Assembly (NCBI RefSeq): GCF_001941825.1
Contig: NZ_CP019038.1
Coordinates: 2,604,001-2,668,000, forward strand
Source of the DNA: Massilia putida
Lineage (GTDB): Bacteria > Pseudomonadota > Gammaproteobacteria > Burkholderiales > Burkholderiaceae_D
Reading direction: 5' to 3'
DNA length: 64,000 bases
Positions 50,642-59,449 of this stretch are shown here, one piece after another (positions within the stretch are counted from its first letter, which is position 1; each line of letters begins with the position of its first letter). The notes under the pieces are model-generated. The model was not told where the DNA came from, did not search any database, and worked only from the letters and a program-made list of their open reading frames with translations. Made by a program: the position numbers and the translations under genes.

Positions 50642-51796
50642 TCATGCTGCGCGCTGGAAGTTAACGCCTTCCTTGCCGCTACGCTCGAAACATTCTTGCA
50701 CGAATGAGGTGTACTGGCGGCAGAATTCGGCAACGCTGAAGCGCATCGCGTTCTCCCGACAATACTCGGGGCGGATTGCATGTCGTTGCGCCTCGAACCG
50801 CGTAACCGCGTCGACGATGGAGGCCGGCGTCTGCCGATCGAAGAACACCCCCGTCGGACGAGAATGCTGGCCGACGCTTCGTACTGTTTCCAAGGCGCCG
50901 CCCTTGCCGAAAGCAATCACCGGCGTGCCGCAAGCTTGGGCCTCGACCGGGGTAATGCCGAAATCCTCCTCGGCGGCGAATACAAACGCAGCCGCGCCCT
51001 GCATCAGTTCCTTCAGCTTGGCGAACGATTGGTATCCCAGGACCTCCACGTTCGCGCCCGCCGCGGCCGTCACTTTCGCCATGTCGGGACCATCGCCGAC
51101 CACGACAAGCTTCTTGTCGGGCATGGCCGCGAACGCCTGAACAATCAGGTCCATCTTTTTGTACGGGACCAGACGCGATGCGGCAAGATAGTAATCCTGT
51201 TTTTTCTCGCAAAACGTGAACGCCTCGACATCGACTGGAGGATAAATTACGGTAGCTTCCCGGCGATACACTTTCCAGATACGCCGAGCAATAAACTCGG
51301 AATTCGCGATAAAGTAATCCACACCGTTGGCAGTACGGAGATCCCATAGCCTCATGTAGTGAAGAATCATGCGCGCGAGTACGCTCTTGAGCCCACGTGT
51401 CAGTCCGGATTCCTGCAAATACTGATGCTGCAAGTCCCAAGCATAACGAATCGGCGAGTGTACATAACAAATGTGCAGTTGGTCGGGCCCGGTCAGCACG
51501 CCTTTCGCAACCGCGTGCGAACTCGACAGGATGACGTCGTAGCCCGACAAATCAAGCTGCTCGGTTGCCAGAGGCATCAACGGCAGATATTGACGATACT
51601 TAGTCTTGGCAAACGGGAGTTTTTGAATAAAGGTCGTGGTTGCGGATTTTCCTTGAACAAAATTCCGCTCCTCATCGCTGAGAAAATCGACCACCGAGAA
51701 GAGATCCGAGGTCGGGAAGCAGTTGATTATCTGCTCGAGTACTCGCTCCGAGCCGGCGTAATTAACCAGCCATTCATGTACTGCGGCACTGCGCAT
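50642..51796 (-). CDS. Glycosyltransferase family 4 (WbaZ-like)
   Basis: This 384-residue protein has H-E-W-L-V-N-Y-A-G-S-E-R-V-L-E-Q near the N-terminus, which is typical of WbaZ-type mannosyltransferases. It also has L-S-S-S-H-A-V-A-K-G, Y-V-H-S-P-I-R-Y-A-W-D, and the GT-B C-domain with the E-x7-E motif (E-E-D-F-G-I-T-P-V-E). It should add one sugar to the lipid-linked unit on the cytoplasmic face. It is the last gene of the minus-strand operon, overlapping the previous GT4 by 23 nt. Confidence 0.88.
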   Translation of the reverse strand: MRSAAVHEWLVNYAGSERVLEQIINCFPTSDLFSVVDFLSDEERNFVQGKSATTTFIQKLPFAKTKYRQYLPLMPLATEQLDLSGYDVILSSSHAVAKGVLTGPDQLHICYVHSPIRYAWDLQHQYLQESGLTRGLKSVLARMILHYMRLWDLRTANGVDYFIANSEFIARRIWKVYRREATVIYPPVDVEAFTFCEKKQDYYLAASRLVPYKKMDLIVQAFAAMPDKKLVVVGDGPDMAKVTAAAGANVEVLGYQSFAKLKELMQGAAAFVFAAEEDFGITPVEAQACGTPVIAFGKGGALETVRSVGQHSRPTGVFFDRQTPASIVDAVTRFEAQRHAIRPEYCRENAMRFSVAEFCRQYTSFVQECFERSGKEGVNFQRAA

Positions 51797-52895
51797 TTTT
51801 TTCTTCCATTTTCATGTTAGTTATGAGTTCCCGATATACGCCCTCGATTCGAGTACACATAACGTTGACTGAATACAGTGAACGTGCACGCTCTTGCGCC
51901 GTCCGCATGCAACGTCCGTATAGCAAAGGTTCCGCCATTAATCGTGCAACCGCATTCGCGCCCTGCTCCGCATCATTTAGAGGAAAGAGAAAACCCGTAT
52001 TCTCTGGCTCTACAATATCCTGATTACCAACGACGTCCGAAGCGACAGCAGGGAGCCCGGCAGCCATGGCTTCCAGCAAGGTCAGCGGCATGCCCTCACC
52101 ATGCGAGGCAGACACGAAAATGTCTGCTCGTTGTAGCAGTTCGGGAACGTCATCGCGAAAGCCCATAAAACGCACGCGCTCCGCCAGGCCTTCGCGGGAT
52201 GCCAATTCCTTTAAGGACACAGACTGATCGCCATCGCCGATAAGCCACAATTCAATGTCGAGCCCCCTTCGCGTCAGTGCCCCCGCTATTCGTATAACAC
52301 CATCCACGCCCTTTTCCGTTTCGTGACGAGCAACATTGATCAATATCCAAGGTTGACCTTTCGCTCGCGGACGCGGATGCCTCTCCGGACCGAGGATGAC
52401 TCCATTGGGAACGACTATATTCTTGGTCTTGCGAAGGACTCCTGCCTGTCTGCATACCGCCGCCTCTGACGCGGACACATTAAGGGCCACTGCCGTACAT
52501 CGCGCAAGCAAGCGCTCAATAGCCAGATACGCGTAGCGTTTCAGTGGTGGGAGATGTTTATAGTGAAATCCATGAAATGTGTGCACGACCGGACGCCGGG
52601 TCATCCATCCAAGCAGACGACCATAGATACCCGCTCCTTTACCGTGGCTATGGATGAGCACTATGTTTTCCCGCTTGACCAGCCGCACCAATGCCAAAAG
52701 ACTACCTAACGAAAAACGTCGGAATGGCAAATCATGCAAGGTTGCGTGTTCCGCGAACCGCTGTGTATAGGTCTGTCCCAACGGTGCAGCCACGACGAAG
52801 GTACGGTATTGAGCCAAGCCTTTCATCAACGATAACATATGCTCGGGCCCACCACCGTAATCAGCTCGAACAGACAATAGTAGAATTTTTTGCAC
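51774..52895 (-). CDS. Glycosyltransferase family 4
   Basis: This 373-residue protein begins M-Q-K-I-L-L-L-S-V-R-A-D-Y-G-G-G-P-E-H-M. The middle has H-S-H-G-K-G-A-G-I-Y-G-R, H-T-F-H-G-F-H, N-G-V, N-V-A-R-H-E-T-E-K-G and the E-x7-E motif (E-G-M-P-L-T-L-L-E-A-M-A-A-G). It is a retaining GT-B enzyme of unknown donor. The start overlaps the polymerase gene by 35 nt. Confidence 0.9.
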   Translation of the reverse strand: MQKILLLSVRADYGGGPEHMLSLMKGLAQYRTFVVAAPLGQTYTQRFAEHATLHDLPFRRFSLGSLLALVRLVKRENIVLIHSHGKGAGIYGRLLGWMTRRPVVHTFHGFHYKHLPPLKRYAYLAIERLLARCTAVALNVSASEAAVCRQAGVLRKTKNIVVPNGVILGPERHPRPRAKGQPWILINVARHETEKGVDGVIRIAGALTRRGLDIELWLIGDGDQSVSLKELASREGLAERVRFMGFRDDVPELLQRADIFVSASHGEGMPLTLLEAMAAGLPAVASDVVGNQDIVEPENTGFLFPLNDAEQGANAVARLMAEPLLYGRCMRTAQERARSLYSVNVMCTRIEGVYRELITNMKMEEKNAQCRST

Positions 52896-54129
52896 GAATG
52901 TGGACTAAATACCAAAAAACAAGACTGAAATTAATCAGGTAAATGAATGTAAACTCGTAGGTGACTTTAATGCCTAAGTGAACGAAATTGGGCAACAATG
53001 CAAATCCCACCCACCCACCTTCATTCATCAGCTTCCTAAATCCGATCCGCCACCATTGGGCAATGATGAGCAGAACACTGGATGAGAAAAGTATCAACCC
53101 CAGCAGACCACCACGTTGCAAATTCGACAGAAAAGCATTCGCGGAAACATAAAAATCATCGCGGACGAAATCGTATCCTGAGCCAACAAGCAGAGTAAAT
53201 CCATGCAGCAACCCTAGACCGTGCTCCAAACCAGTTGCTTCCAGTTCGATCGTACCTTGTTTCGTGCTGACGATATCGTCCAATACCCCGACACCTGACT
53301 GAAAGAAACCATACAGTACGAGGACCGCAAAGCCGCCGAGAAAAGTCTTCTTCAACAGACTGCGCTCACGGCACAACCAGAGCACAACAAATGACACCAA
53401 TACAGACACCAAACCTGCGACTGATGTCGACGCAATAAGCCCGCAGATGATGATTACACACGCGACTGTGTAGGAAACCTTGTATTTAGACTGGGCACGC
53501 AGGAAAAGGGCATAAAACAAGATCGGCTCCAGAAAAAATGCAAAAGCGGCCGATTCATTAAAAAACGACGATATTCGATAAATTACAACACCGGCCAGAC
53601 GCATCGGAAATCTGTAGTTGGTCGGCCACATGTATCCGAAAATCCCGAGATCGGCAAAATCAACATCAACTACTGGAACATGGACGATAACGGCATTGGG
53701 CACGCCGGACAACTGTGTTACAACATGGAACAGCACGCTGGTCACGGAGTAAAATACGGCCAACAGAATGAGCAGCCGCAAATAGATCTTGAATTGCCAG
53801 AATTTCCGAATGTTAAGAAAAAATAAAATAACAAACAATATACGGATCAGCCGAGACGAGGCAAAACCAATCGACGTCAGGCCCACTACACTGTGCACCA
53901 GAAAATAGAGGGCCCAGCTTGACCAGAAAGCGCAATAGATCAGCCTGGCGGCCCCCTTTTTAAAGGGCAGGAACAGCAAATTCAAGATCGCGTCATGATT
54001 CGCAATAAAGAGCAAGCCGATGAGGGCGAGCGCGATCTCGTTGACGAAGCCGATACGATAGATGATCAGGGACGGGTCATAAAACGAGAGCAACAACAGG
54101 CATATGATGCCAATAACGGGATTCGCCAT
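52861..54129 (-). CDS. Wzy-like O-antigen/exopolysaccharide polymerase
   Basis: This 422-residue protein consists of about ten to twelve membrane helices (V-I-G-I-I-C-L-L-L-L, A-L-A-L-I-G-L-L-F-I, I-L-F-V-I-L-F-F-L and others) with a larger periplasmic loop around residues 135-180. This is the layout of Wzy polymerases; sequence motifs are weak, as usual for the family, so an O-antigen ligase cannot be excluded. Base composition is clearly more AT-rich than its neighbours. It lies next to glycosyltransferases and in the same operon as Wzx. Confidence 0.72.
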   Translation of the reverse strand: MANPVIGIICLLLLSFYDPSLIIYRIGFVNEIALALIGLLFIANHDAILNLLFLPFKKGAARLIYCAFWSSWALYFLVHSVVGLTSIGFASSRLIRILFVILFFLNIRKFWQFKIYLRLLILLAVFYSVTSVLFHVVTQLSGVPNAVIVHVPVVDVDFADLGIFGYMWPTNYRFPMRLAGVVIYRISSFFNESAAFAFFLEPILFYALFLRAQSKYKVSYTVACVIIICGLIASTSVAGLVSVLVSFVVLWLCRERSLLKKTFLGGFAVLVLYGFFQSGVGVLDDIVSTKQGTIELEATGLEHGLGLLHGFTLLVGSGYDFVRDDFYVSANAFLSNLQRGGLLGLILFSSSVLLIIAQWWRIGFRKLMNEGGWVGFALLPNFVHLGIKVTYEFTFIYLINFSLVFWYLVHIRAKNSTIVCSS

Positions 54130-54945
54130 CTAAATTGCTTTCAGCACGATACCTGCATAGACAACCCGGACTGCAGAGCGGACGACAGCGAGCAGATATC
54201 TCGGTGACACTGTCTTAAGAGTTAAGCCTCGGATTAGAACATTCAAGTGCTTGCGCGCCATCTTCACACGCGAATTACTTGCTGCCGATGGGTGCACTCG
54301 GTAAAGGAGCAGGCATTCATCGATGTAGGCAATTTCATGCTCACGCGCCAATCTCAACCACATCTCGTAATCTTCCACCGCAATGAGTTCACGCTCCTCG
54401 CGAAAGCCGCCCAGCGCGTCCCAATCGGCACGTCGCAACAGAACGGATGAATTTGGAATGAAATTTCCGATCAATAAATTACGATAGTAATCGGTGTGAA
54501 CCCGTTTCATCATCCATGGGGTTGCACGCTGGCTGAGCGTAGTAAAAACGGCGGCATTACAATAGCACATTGCTACGGCCGGCCTGTTGCTAAGCAAAGT
54601 GACCTGTTTCTCCAGCTTTGTCGGCTGCCATACGTCGTCGTCGTCGCATAATGCGATATATTCGCCGCGTGCTTGCCGAATACCAAAATTCCGATTTACA
54701 GCAATAATGCCACCGTTCGGATTCCGGTAATATCGGACGCGCGGGTCGTTCAACCCGGCCACATACTCGGCAGTGCCGTCTTCCGACATGTTATCGACAA
54801 TGATGAGCTCGAAGTCGCGATAGGTCTGTGCCAGGATCGAATCGACGGTTTCCTTGAGTAAGTCCTTCCGCCTGAAGGTCGGCACCACAACCGTGACTTT
54901 GGGCGTGTGCCCGCTCGCATCGGTATCCAATCCCGAATCGATCAT
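54130..54945 (-). CDS. Glycosyltransferase family 2
   Basis: This 271-residue protein has the GT-A start K-V-T-V-V-V-P-T-F-R-R-K-D-L-L-K-E-T-V-D-S-I-L-A-Q-T-Y, then I-I-V-D-N-M-S-E-D-G-T, N-R-N-F-G-I-R-Q-A-R-G-E-Y-I-A-L-C-D-D-D-D with the metal-binding DxD, and E-D-Y-E-M-W-L-R-L-A. It is a probable inverting transferase of unknown donor. Its stop adjoins the polymerase start; its start overlaps the SDR gene by 4 nt. Confidence 0.92.
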   Translation of the reverse strand: MIDSGLDTDASGHTPKVTVVVPTFRRKDLLKETVDSILAQTYRDFELIIVDNMSEDGTAEYVAGLNDPRVRYYRNPNGGIIAVNRNFGIRQARGEYIALCDDDDVWQPTKLEKQVTLLSNRPAVAMCYCNAAVFTTLSQRATPWMMKRVHTDYYRNLLIGNFIPNSSVLLRRADWDALGGFREERELIAVEDYEMWLRLAREHEIAYIDECLLLYRVHPSAASNSRVKMARKHLNVLIRGLTLKTVSPRYLLAVVRSAVRVVYAGIVLKAI

Positions 54946-55898
54946 GTCTGCTTCCCGAATGCGTCACGGCACAGCAACAAGGTTGCGTCGATCTCATCTT
55001 CGACGCCGCCCACCGGCGAAAAGCCGGCCGCCTTGAGTTTGTCGATGGCGTACAGTAAGTCTGGAGCTGTTTCGCCCGGTGCGGGCATCGGTCGTTCGAC
55101 CGGCGGCAGGAAACCGAGTACAGCCTCGCAGCGGCGCGCCACGACGGAAGCGAGTTCGAACATGCTCAGCACGCATTGTCCGCCGAGGTTGAACAGGCCA
55201 TCCTGCAACTGGTCGCTAGGCAAGGCAATGAAATGTTCTACACAGCGGGCAACATCGGCCAAGGTGACGAAGTCGCGGCGCTGCAGTCCGCTGGACTTGA
55301 GCACGAGCTTGCCCGTCGTCACGGCTTGACGGCACAAGTCGTTGGCGATGAGCGTCCAGCGATTTACCTCGGGATCAATCGGGGCGCCGAAGCCGTTCGA
55401 CAGGCGTAACACGACACCTTCGATCTTACGCTGGTCATACGCTGCTAACACGAAATCTTCCGCCACCTTGTGCGTAATTGCATAAGGATGGATGGGGCGT
55501 GGCAAAGTCCGTTCGTTAATGTGACCCGCCAAGGGTGCGCCATACACATGTGCCGTCGAAAAATAAATGAAGCGGCGCACGCCGGCTTGTTGGGCAGCCA
55601 TCAGCAGGCGGACGGTATCATTGCCGTTCACCTCGAGCGCCCTGACCGGATCGCGCGCGCTGTCGATTTCGTTAAGCGCGGCAAAATGAACAACGGTATC
55701 GATGCCCGTAAGCAGAGCCGTTGCATCATCCGCAGTGTCCCAGCCTGCTACCGCTCCGCGCGTCAACCATGCCGGCGCGCTTGCTGGAGGTGTGCGCGAG
55801 GTCAGCCGCAAGTCCAGATTCGGCGACGCTGCCAAGTGTCGTGCGACCCGGCCGCCAACATAGCCCAGGCCACCAGTAATCAATATTGCCTGAGTCAT
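54942..55898 (-). CDS. NAD(P)-dependent sugar epimerase/reductase (SDR) with His in place of the catalytic Lys
   Basis: This 318-residue extended SDR has the Rossmann motif I-L-I-T-G-G-L-G-Y-V-G-G-R and I-Y-F-S-T-A-H-V-Y-G. The active-site segment reads H-P-Y-A-I-T-H-K-V-A-E-D: the residue four after Tyr139 is His143, not Lys, and Lys144 follows. It is adjacent to an RmlC-like cupin and RfbG, so it may reduce an epimerised CDP-4-keto-6-deoxyhexose. Function is inferred from context. Confidence 0.82.
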   Translation of the reverse strand: MTQAILITGGLGYVGGRVARHLAASPNLDLRLTSRTPPASAPAWLTRGAVAGWDTADDATALLTGIDTVVHFAALNEIDSARDPVRALEVNGNDTVRLLMAAQQAGVRRFIYFSTAHVYGAPLAGHINERTLPRPIHPYAITHKVAEDFVLAAYDQRKIEGVVLRLSNGFGAPIDPEVNRWTLIANDLCRQAVTTGKLVLKSSGLQRRDFVTLADVARCVEHFIALPSDQLQDGLFNLGGQCVLSMFELASVVARRCEAVLGFLPPVERPMPAPGETAPDLLYAIDKLKAAGFSPVGGVEDEIDATLLLCRDAFGKQT

Positions 55899-56344
55899 CG
55901 GTGCTTGATTTCCCAGTTGTAGGGAATGCTCGGGTCGAAGGGATCGAGGCGGTCGATTTCATCCGTGCGGTGACCGATATCGGTGCAGTTGGCGACGATC
56001 GCCATTTCCTGGCCAATTCCTTTAAACCCGTTCCAAACCATAGGCGGCACGGTCACACGGCAATAATTGTCGGGGCCCATGAAGATTTCCTGCAGTTCGC
56101 CACGGGTCGGGCTATCTGGCCTGTCGTCATACAGAACGAATTTGATATTGCCGTGCGGGACGGCGTAATTCAACACCATCTCTTTATGGATATGCCAGCC
56201 TTTGATGGCCCCCGGGTGAACGCAGGAAAAATAGATTTCACCGAAGCCGTGAAACCCCGGAGAATCCTCGCGCATCATGTGCATGATTTTGCCCCGTTCG
56301 TCGAGAATTTGTTTCAACGGGGTGATGATGACGCCTTCGATCAT
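55895..56344 (-). CDS. RmlC-like cupin, probable CDP-4-keto-6-deoxyhexose 3,5-epimerase
   Basis: This 149-residue protein is shorter than RmlC but shares its fold pattern: L-K-Q-I-L-D-E-R-G-K-I-M-H-M-M-R, G-E-I-Y-F-S-C-V-H-P-G-A-I-K-G-W-H-I-H, F-V-L-Y-D-D-R, and T-V-P-P-M-V-W-N-G-F-K-G-I-G. It ends A-N-C-T-D-I-G-H-R-T-D-E-I. It lies directly behind rfbG with overlapping or abutting codons, so a CDP-sugar is the likely substrate. Single- versus double-epimerase activity cannot be read from sequence. Confidence 0.8.
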   Translation of the reverse strand: MIEGVIITPLKQILDERGKIMHMMREDSPGFHGFGEIYFSCVHPGAIKGWHIHKEMVLNYAVPHGNIKFVLYDDRPDSPTRGELQEIFMGPDNYCRVTVPPMVWNGFKGIGQEMAIVANCTDIGHRTDEIDRLDPFDPSIPYNWEIKHR

Positions 56345-57427
56345 TTACGACTCCATGTACGCTAGGATTTGTTGAGTAGAAATACTCAGAGCGTCTCCGC
56401 CCTGATGGACTTGCCGGTACCACGAGACGGTTTCGGACACTGCACGGTCTGCATTCCATTTCGGGCGCCAGCGCATCAATTGGTGCGCCTTGTCGCAATT
56501 CAGATGAAGCAGCGTCGCCTCATGGGGCGCGTTTGCCTGCTGCGCAACCACGACTTCGCCTTCACCCCAGGTTTGCACGACCATTTTCGCCAACTCACCG
56601 ACGGTGCGAATCGATTCCGAATCCGGCCCAAAATTCCATGCACCCGCAAACCGCTGCGGCTCATCCAGCAGGCGCGCTGCGGTCATCAAATATCCTGACA
56701 GGGGCTCGAGCACGTGCTGCCAGGGACGCGTGGAATGGGGATTGCGCAGATGGATCGCCTGGCCCTGGCGAAGCGCACGAATCGAGTCCGGCACAATACG
56801 GTCCAGGGCCCAGTCGCCACCGCCGATTACGTTACCGGCACGCACGGTGGCGGCCCCGAAACCCGGACGCTTGCGGAAGAAAGAATCCTGGTAGGACGAG
56901 AACACCAGTTCCGCAGCGGCCTTCGACGCGCTGTAAGGGTCATGTCCACCCAACTCGTCATTCTCGCGGTAGCCCCAGATCCACTCGTTATTCTTGTAGC
57001 ACTTGTCGGAAGTAACATACACGAGCGCCTTCAGCGAGGACGATGCGCGCGCGGCCTCCAGAACGTTGACTGAACCGGCGACATTGGTATCGAAGGTCAG
57101 CTTGGGCTCATCGTACGAATAGCGCACGAGGGGCTGTGCTGCCAAATGGAACAATACCTCTGGCTGGAAACGGTCGAACACGGCATTGAGCGCTGCGGCG
57201 TCGAGGATGTTACCGTCGACGTGCTCGATGATCTTGTCCAGACCAAGCAGGTTGAAATGGTCCTCCGGGCCTTCCGGTGGTAGCGCATAGCCCAGGACTT
57301 GCGCCCCAAGTTGATGCAGCCACAGGCACAACCAGGAGCCCTTGAAACCGGTGTCGCCAGTGACGAGAACGCGCTTGCCCTTAAACGCGTGATGGAAGGC
57401 GTCTACCATGCTTACCACTTGATCCAT
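56345..57427 (-). CDS. rfbG: CDP-glucose 4,6-dehydratase RfbG
   Basis: This 360-residue SDR has K-R-V-L-V-T-G-D-T-G-F-K-G-S-W-L-C-L-W-L, typical of CDP-glucose dehydratases. It also has F-H-L-A-A-Q-P-L-V-R-Y-S-Y, V-Y-V-T-S-D-K-C-Y-K-N-N-E-W, and the catalytic D-P-Y-S-A-S-K. It forms CDP-4-keto-6-deoxyglucose from the product of RfbF. The start is either 57427 (overlapping the rfbF stop by 16 nt) or 57409; GTGAGG upstream slightly favours the former. Confidence 0.95.
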   Translation of the reverse strand: MDQVVSMVDAFHHAFKGKRVLVTGDTGFKGSWLCLWLHQLGAQVLGYALPPEGPEDHFNLLGLDKIIEHVDGNILDAAALNAVFDRFQPEVLFHLAAQPLVRYSYDEPKLTFDTNVAGSVNVLEAARASSSLKALVYVTSDKCYKNNEWIWGYRENDELGGHDPYSASKAAAELVFSSYQDSFFRKRPGFGAATVRAGNVIGGGDWALDRIVPDSIRALRQGQAIHLRNPHSTRPWQHVLEPLSGYLMTAARLLDEPQRFAGAWNFGPDSESIRTVGELAKMVVQTWGEGEVVVAQQANAPHEATLLHLNCDKAHQLMRWRPKWNADRAVSETVSWYRQVHQGGDALSISTQQILAYMES

Positions 57428-58194
57428 GGAGCCTCACCCTTGGCCACGAGGCCGTTCAAGTACGTGTAATCGCGATAGGTATCCATCGGTTGCCAGAACC
57501 CGTCGTGCTCATAGGTCATCATTTGGCCGTCGGCCACCAGCCGGCGCATCGGATCAGTTTCAAACACGACGTCATCGCCCTCGTCGAGATAGTCGAAAAT
57601 CTTACGGCTGCATACGAAGTAACCACCCGAAATACGCCCACCGGTCGCTTGCGGCTTCTCGTTAAACTCAGTGACGAGGCCCTCCGGAGAATGCATCAGT
57701 TCACCAAAACGGCCGGGCGGACGGACACCGCTGACCGTCAGGATGCGGCCATGGCTCATGTGGAAATCGACCAACTTGGCAATGTCGATATCGCCTACGC
57801 CATCACCGTAAGTCAACATGAAATGCTCGTCGTTGCCGATATATTTGCGGATCTTGCGCACGCGAGCGCCAGTCATGGCGTCGGCGCCGGTATCGGCCAG
57901 CGTCACGCGCCAGTCGATCTCCTCGTGTTCGGTGTGATATTCGATGCGATTGGCCGCGCCCAGCGTCAACGAGAGGTCTCGGGTATTCGATTCGTAGTTC
58001 AGGAAGAAGTCCTTGATGACCTGTCCCTTATAGCCCAAGCACAGCACGAAGTCCTTGTGACCGTACATCGAATAATATTTCATGATGTGCCACATGATCG
58101 GGAAGTTCCCCACGGGAATCATCGGCTTGGGCAGGTTTTCATTCACGTCACGGATTCGGGTGCCCTGTCCGCCACAGAGTATTACAACTTTCAA
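57412..58194 (-). CDS. rfbF: Glucose-1-phosphate cytidylyltransferase RfbF
   Basis: This 260-residue nucleotidyltransferase has V-V-I-L-C-G-G-Q-G-T-R-I, L-P-K-P-M-I-P-V-G-N-F-P-I-M-W-H, and F-M-L-T-Y-G-D-G-V-G-D. The ending G-E-A-P-W-I-K-W is typical of this family. It makes CDP-glucose. It is coupled to rfbG; together they start a CDP-deoxysugar branch separate from dTDP-rhamnose. Confidence 0.96.
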   Translation of the reverse strand: MKVVILCGGQGTRIRDVNENLPKPMIPVGNFPIMWHIMKYYSMYGHKDFVLCLGYKGQVIKDFFLNYESNTRDLSLTLGAANRIEYHTEHEEIDWRVTLADTGADAMTGARVRKIRKYIGNDEHFMLTYGDGVGDIDIAKLVDFHMSHGRILTVSGVRPPGRFGELMHSPEGLVTEFNEKPQATGGRISGGYFVCSRKIFDYLDEGDDVVFETDPMRRLVADGQMMTYEHDGFWQPMDTYRDYTYLNGLVAKGEAPWIKW

Positions 58195-58195
58195 T

Positions 58196-59449
58196 TCATT
58201 CTCCGGTTAAAAGCGTTTTATAAAGATTTAAGTAACGAGTAACTGCGACGCTGGCAGTAAATTGCTCGGCGAATTTTGTACGCGCTCGCCTGCCCAACTG
58301 GTCGAGACTTGCCCTGTTGTTGATGAATGATGCGATGCTGTGCGCCAGCATCATATGGTCATCCGGATCGACCAGCGCTCCGGTCAAGCCATCGTCGATC
58401 TGCTCCGGCGTACCGGCGATACGACTGGCAATCACGGGCTTACCGAGCCCCATTGCTTCGATAATGACGTTAGGGAAATCTTCATTTGCGACCGAGGGCA
58501 GCAGCATAACATCAAGGGCCTGAATAAAATCAAAAACGTGTTGCTCGACCCCCACGAAGCGCACCCATTTCTCGATTCCAAGTTCCCGAACCATGGCCTG
58601 TAGCTCAACACGTTCCGGGCCGTCCCCCTCAATCAGGAACAAGGGCATATTTTCCGGATCGACCAAGTCCCGCAAGACGGCTATCGCGCGAAAGAGAACG
58701 CGGTGGCCCTTGCGCCATTCAAGGAGCGCCACCATACCGAAAACCAGCGTATCGCCGCTCACGCTAAGGCGTTCACGGGTTTGTCCGCGTGTCTCGATGT
58801 TCGCGCGCGACGCGATGCCGTTATGTAAAGTCGCGAACGAGGCGGACGGCAAGCGGAGGACAGCTTGCAGTGCCCGGCCGGCGTTATGCGAGCCTGTCAC
58901 GAAACGATCCACGCAGCGCCCTACCAAATAGTCGAGCGGGCGGTCCAGCCACCAGTAGCGATAACGTTCCCTGCCTTGGGCAATATTGTTCACCACCATG
59001 ATCACATGGCGCACACCGCAAAGTCTCCCCGCAATTGCAGCCGAAAGACAAGATAACGCCGCCGGATAACCTCCGTTGTTAATGTGTAGGATGTCGATGC
59101 CGCGTCCACGCCAGGCGCGCGCCAGCACGAGTACGTTCCAGATAAGGACCCAATAGCGGACCAGCAACAGATAATTCAGAACACGCACGGCCAGGCCCAA
59201 CGGCCTCGGCAGGTGCGGCGCATGTCGCGTGAATACGGTGCCGGACAGCAGCGGATAACGCTCCAACGGCGGTGGCGTGCGCACCCGGCCACGCAGTCCG
59301 GCTTCGTAGCGTGCGCTCCAGCGGCAACTGAACGAAATCTCGTATGCTGCGCTTACGGTCGGATCGTTGAAGAAATTCGCCAGCATGTTCTCGCAACCGG
59401 CGAAAAAGTCGCAGTCGCTGTGATAATGCAGTTTTGGACGGGCGCTCAT
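58196..59449 (-). CDS. Glycosyltransferase family 4
   Basis: This 417-residue protein starts at 59449, where its ATG overlaps the upstream SDR stop (ATGA). It has I-D-I-L-H-I-N-N-G-G-Y-P, H-N-G-I-A, G-M-V-A-L-L-E-W-R-K-G-H, and the E-x7-E motif (E-D-F-P-N-V-I-I-E-A-M-G-L-G-K-P). It is a GT-B enzyme of unknown donor; its position just before rfbF suggests it may use the CDP-derived sugar, which is inference. Confidence 0.9.
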   Translation of the reverse strand: MSARPKLHYHSDCDFFAGCENMLANFFNDPTVSAAYEISFSCRWSARYEAGLRGRVRTPPPLERYPLLSGTVFTRHAPHLPRPLGLAVRVLNYLLLVRYWVLIWNVLVLARAWRGRGIDILHINNGGYPAALSCLSAAIAGRLCGVRHVIMVVNNIAQGRERYRYWWLDRPLDYLVGRCVDRFVTGSHNAGRALQAVLRLPSASFATLHNGIASRANIETRGQTRERLSVSGDTLVFGMVALLEWRKGHRVLFRAIAVLRDLVDPENMPLFLIEGDGPERVELQAMVRELGIEKWVRFVGVEQHVFDFIQALDVMLLPSVANEDFPNVIIEAMGLGKPVIASRIAGTPEQIDDGLTGALVDPDDHMMLAHSIASFINNRASLDQLGRRARTKFAEQFTASVAVTRYLNLYKTLLTGE

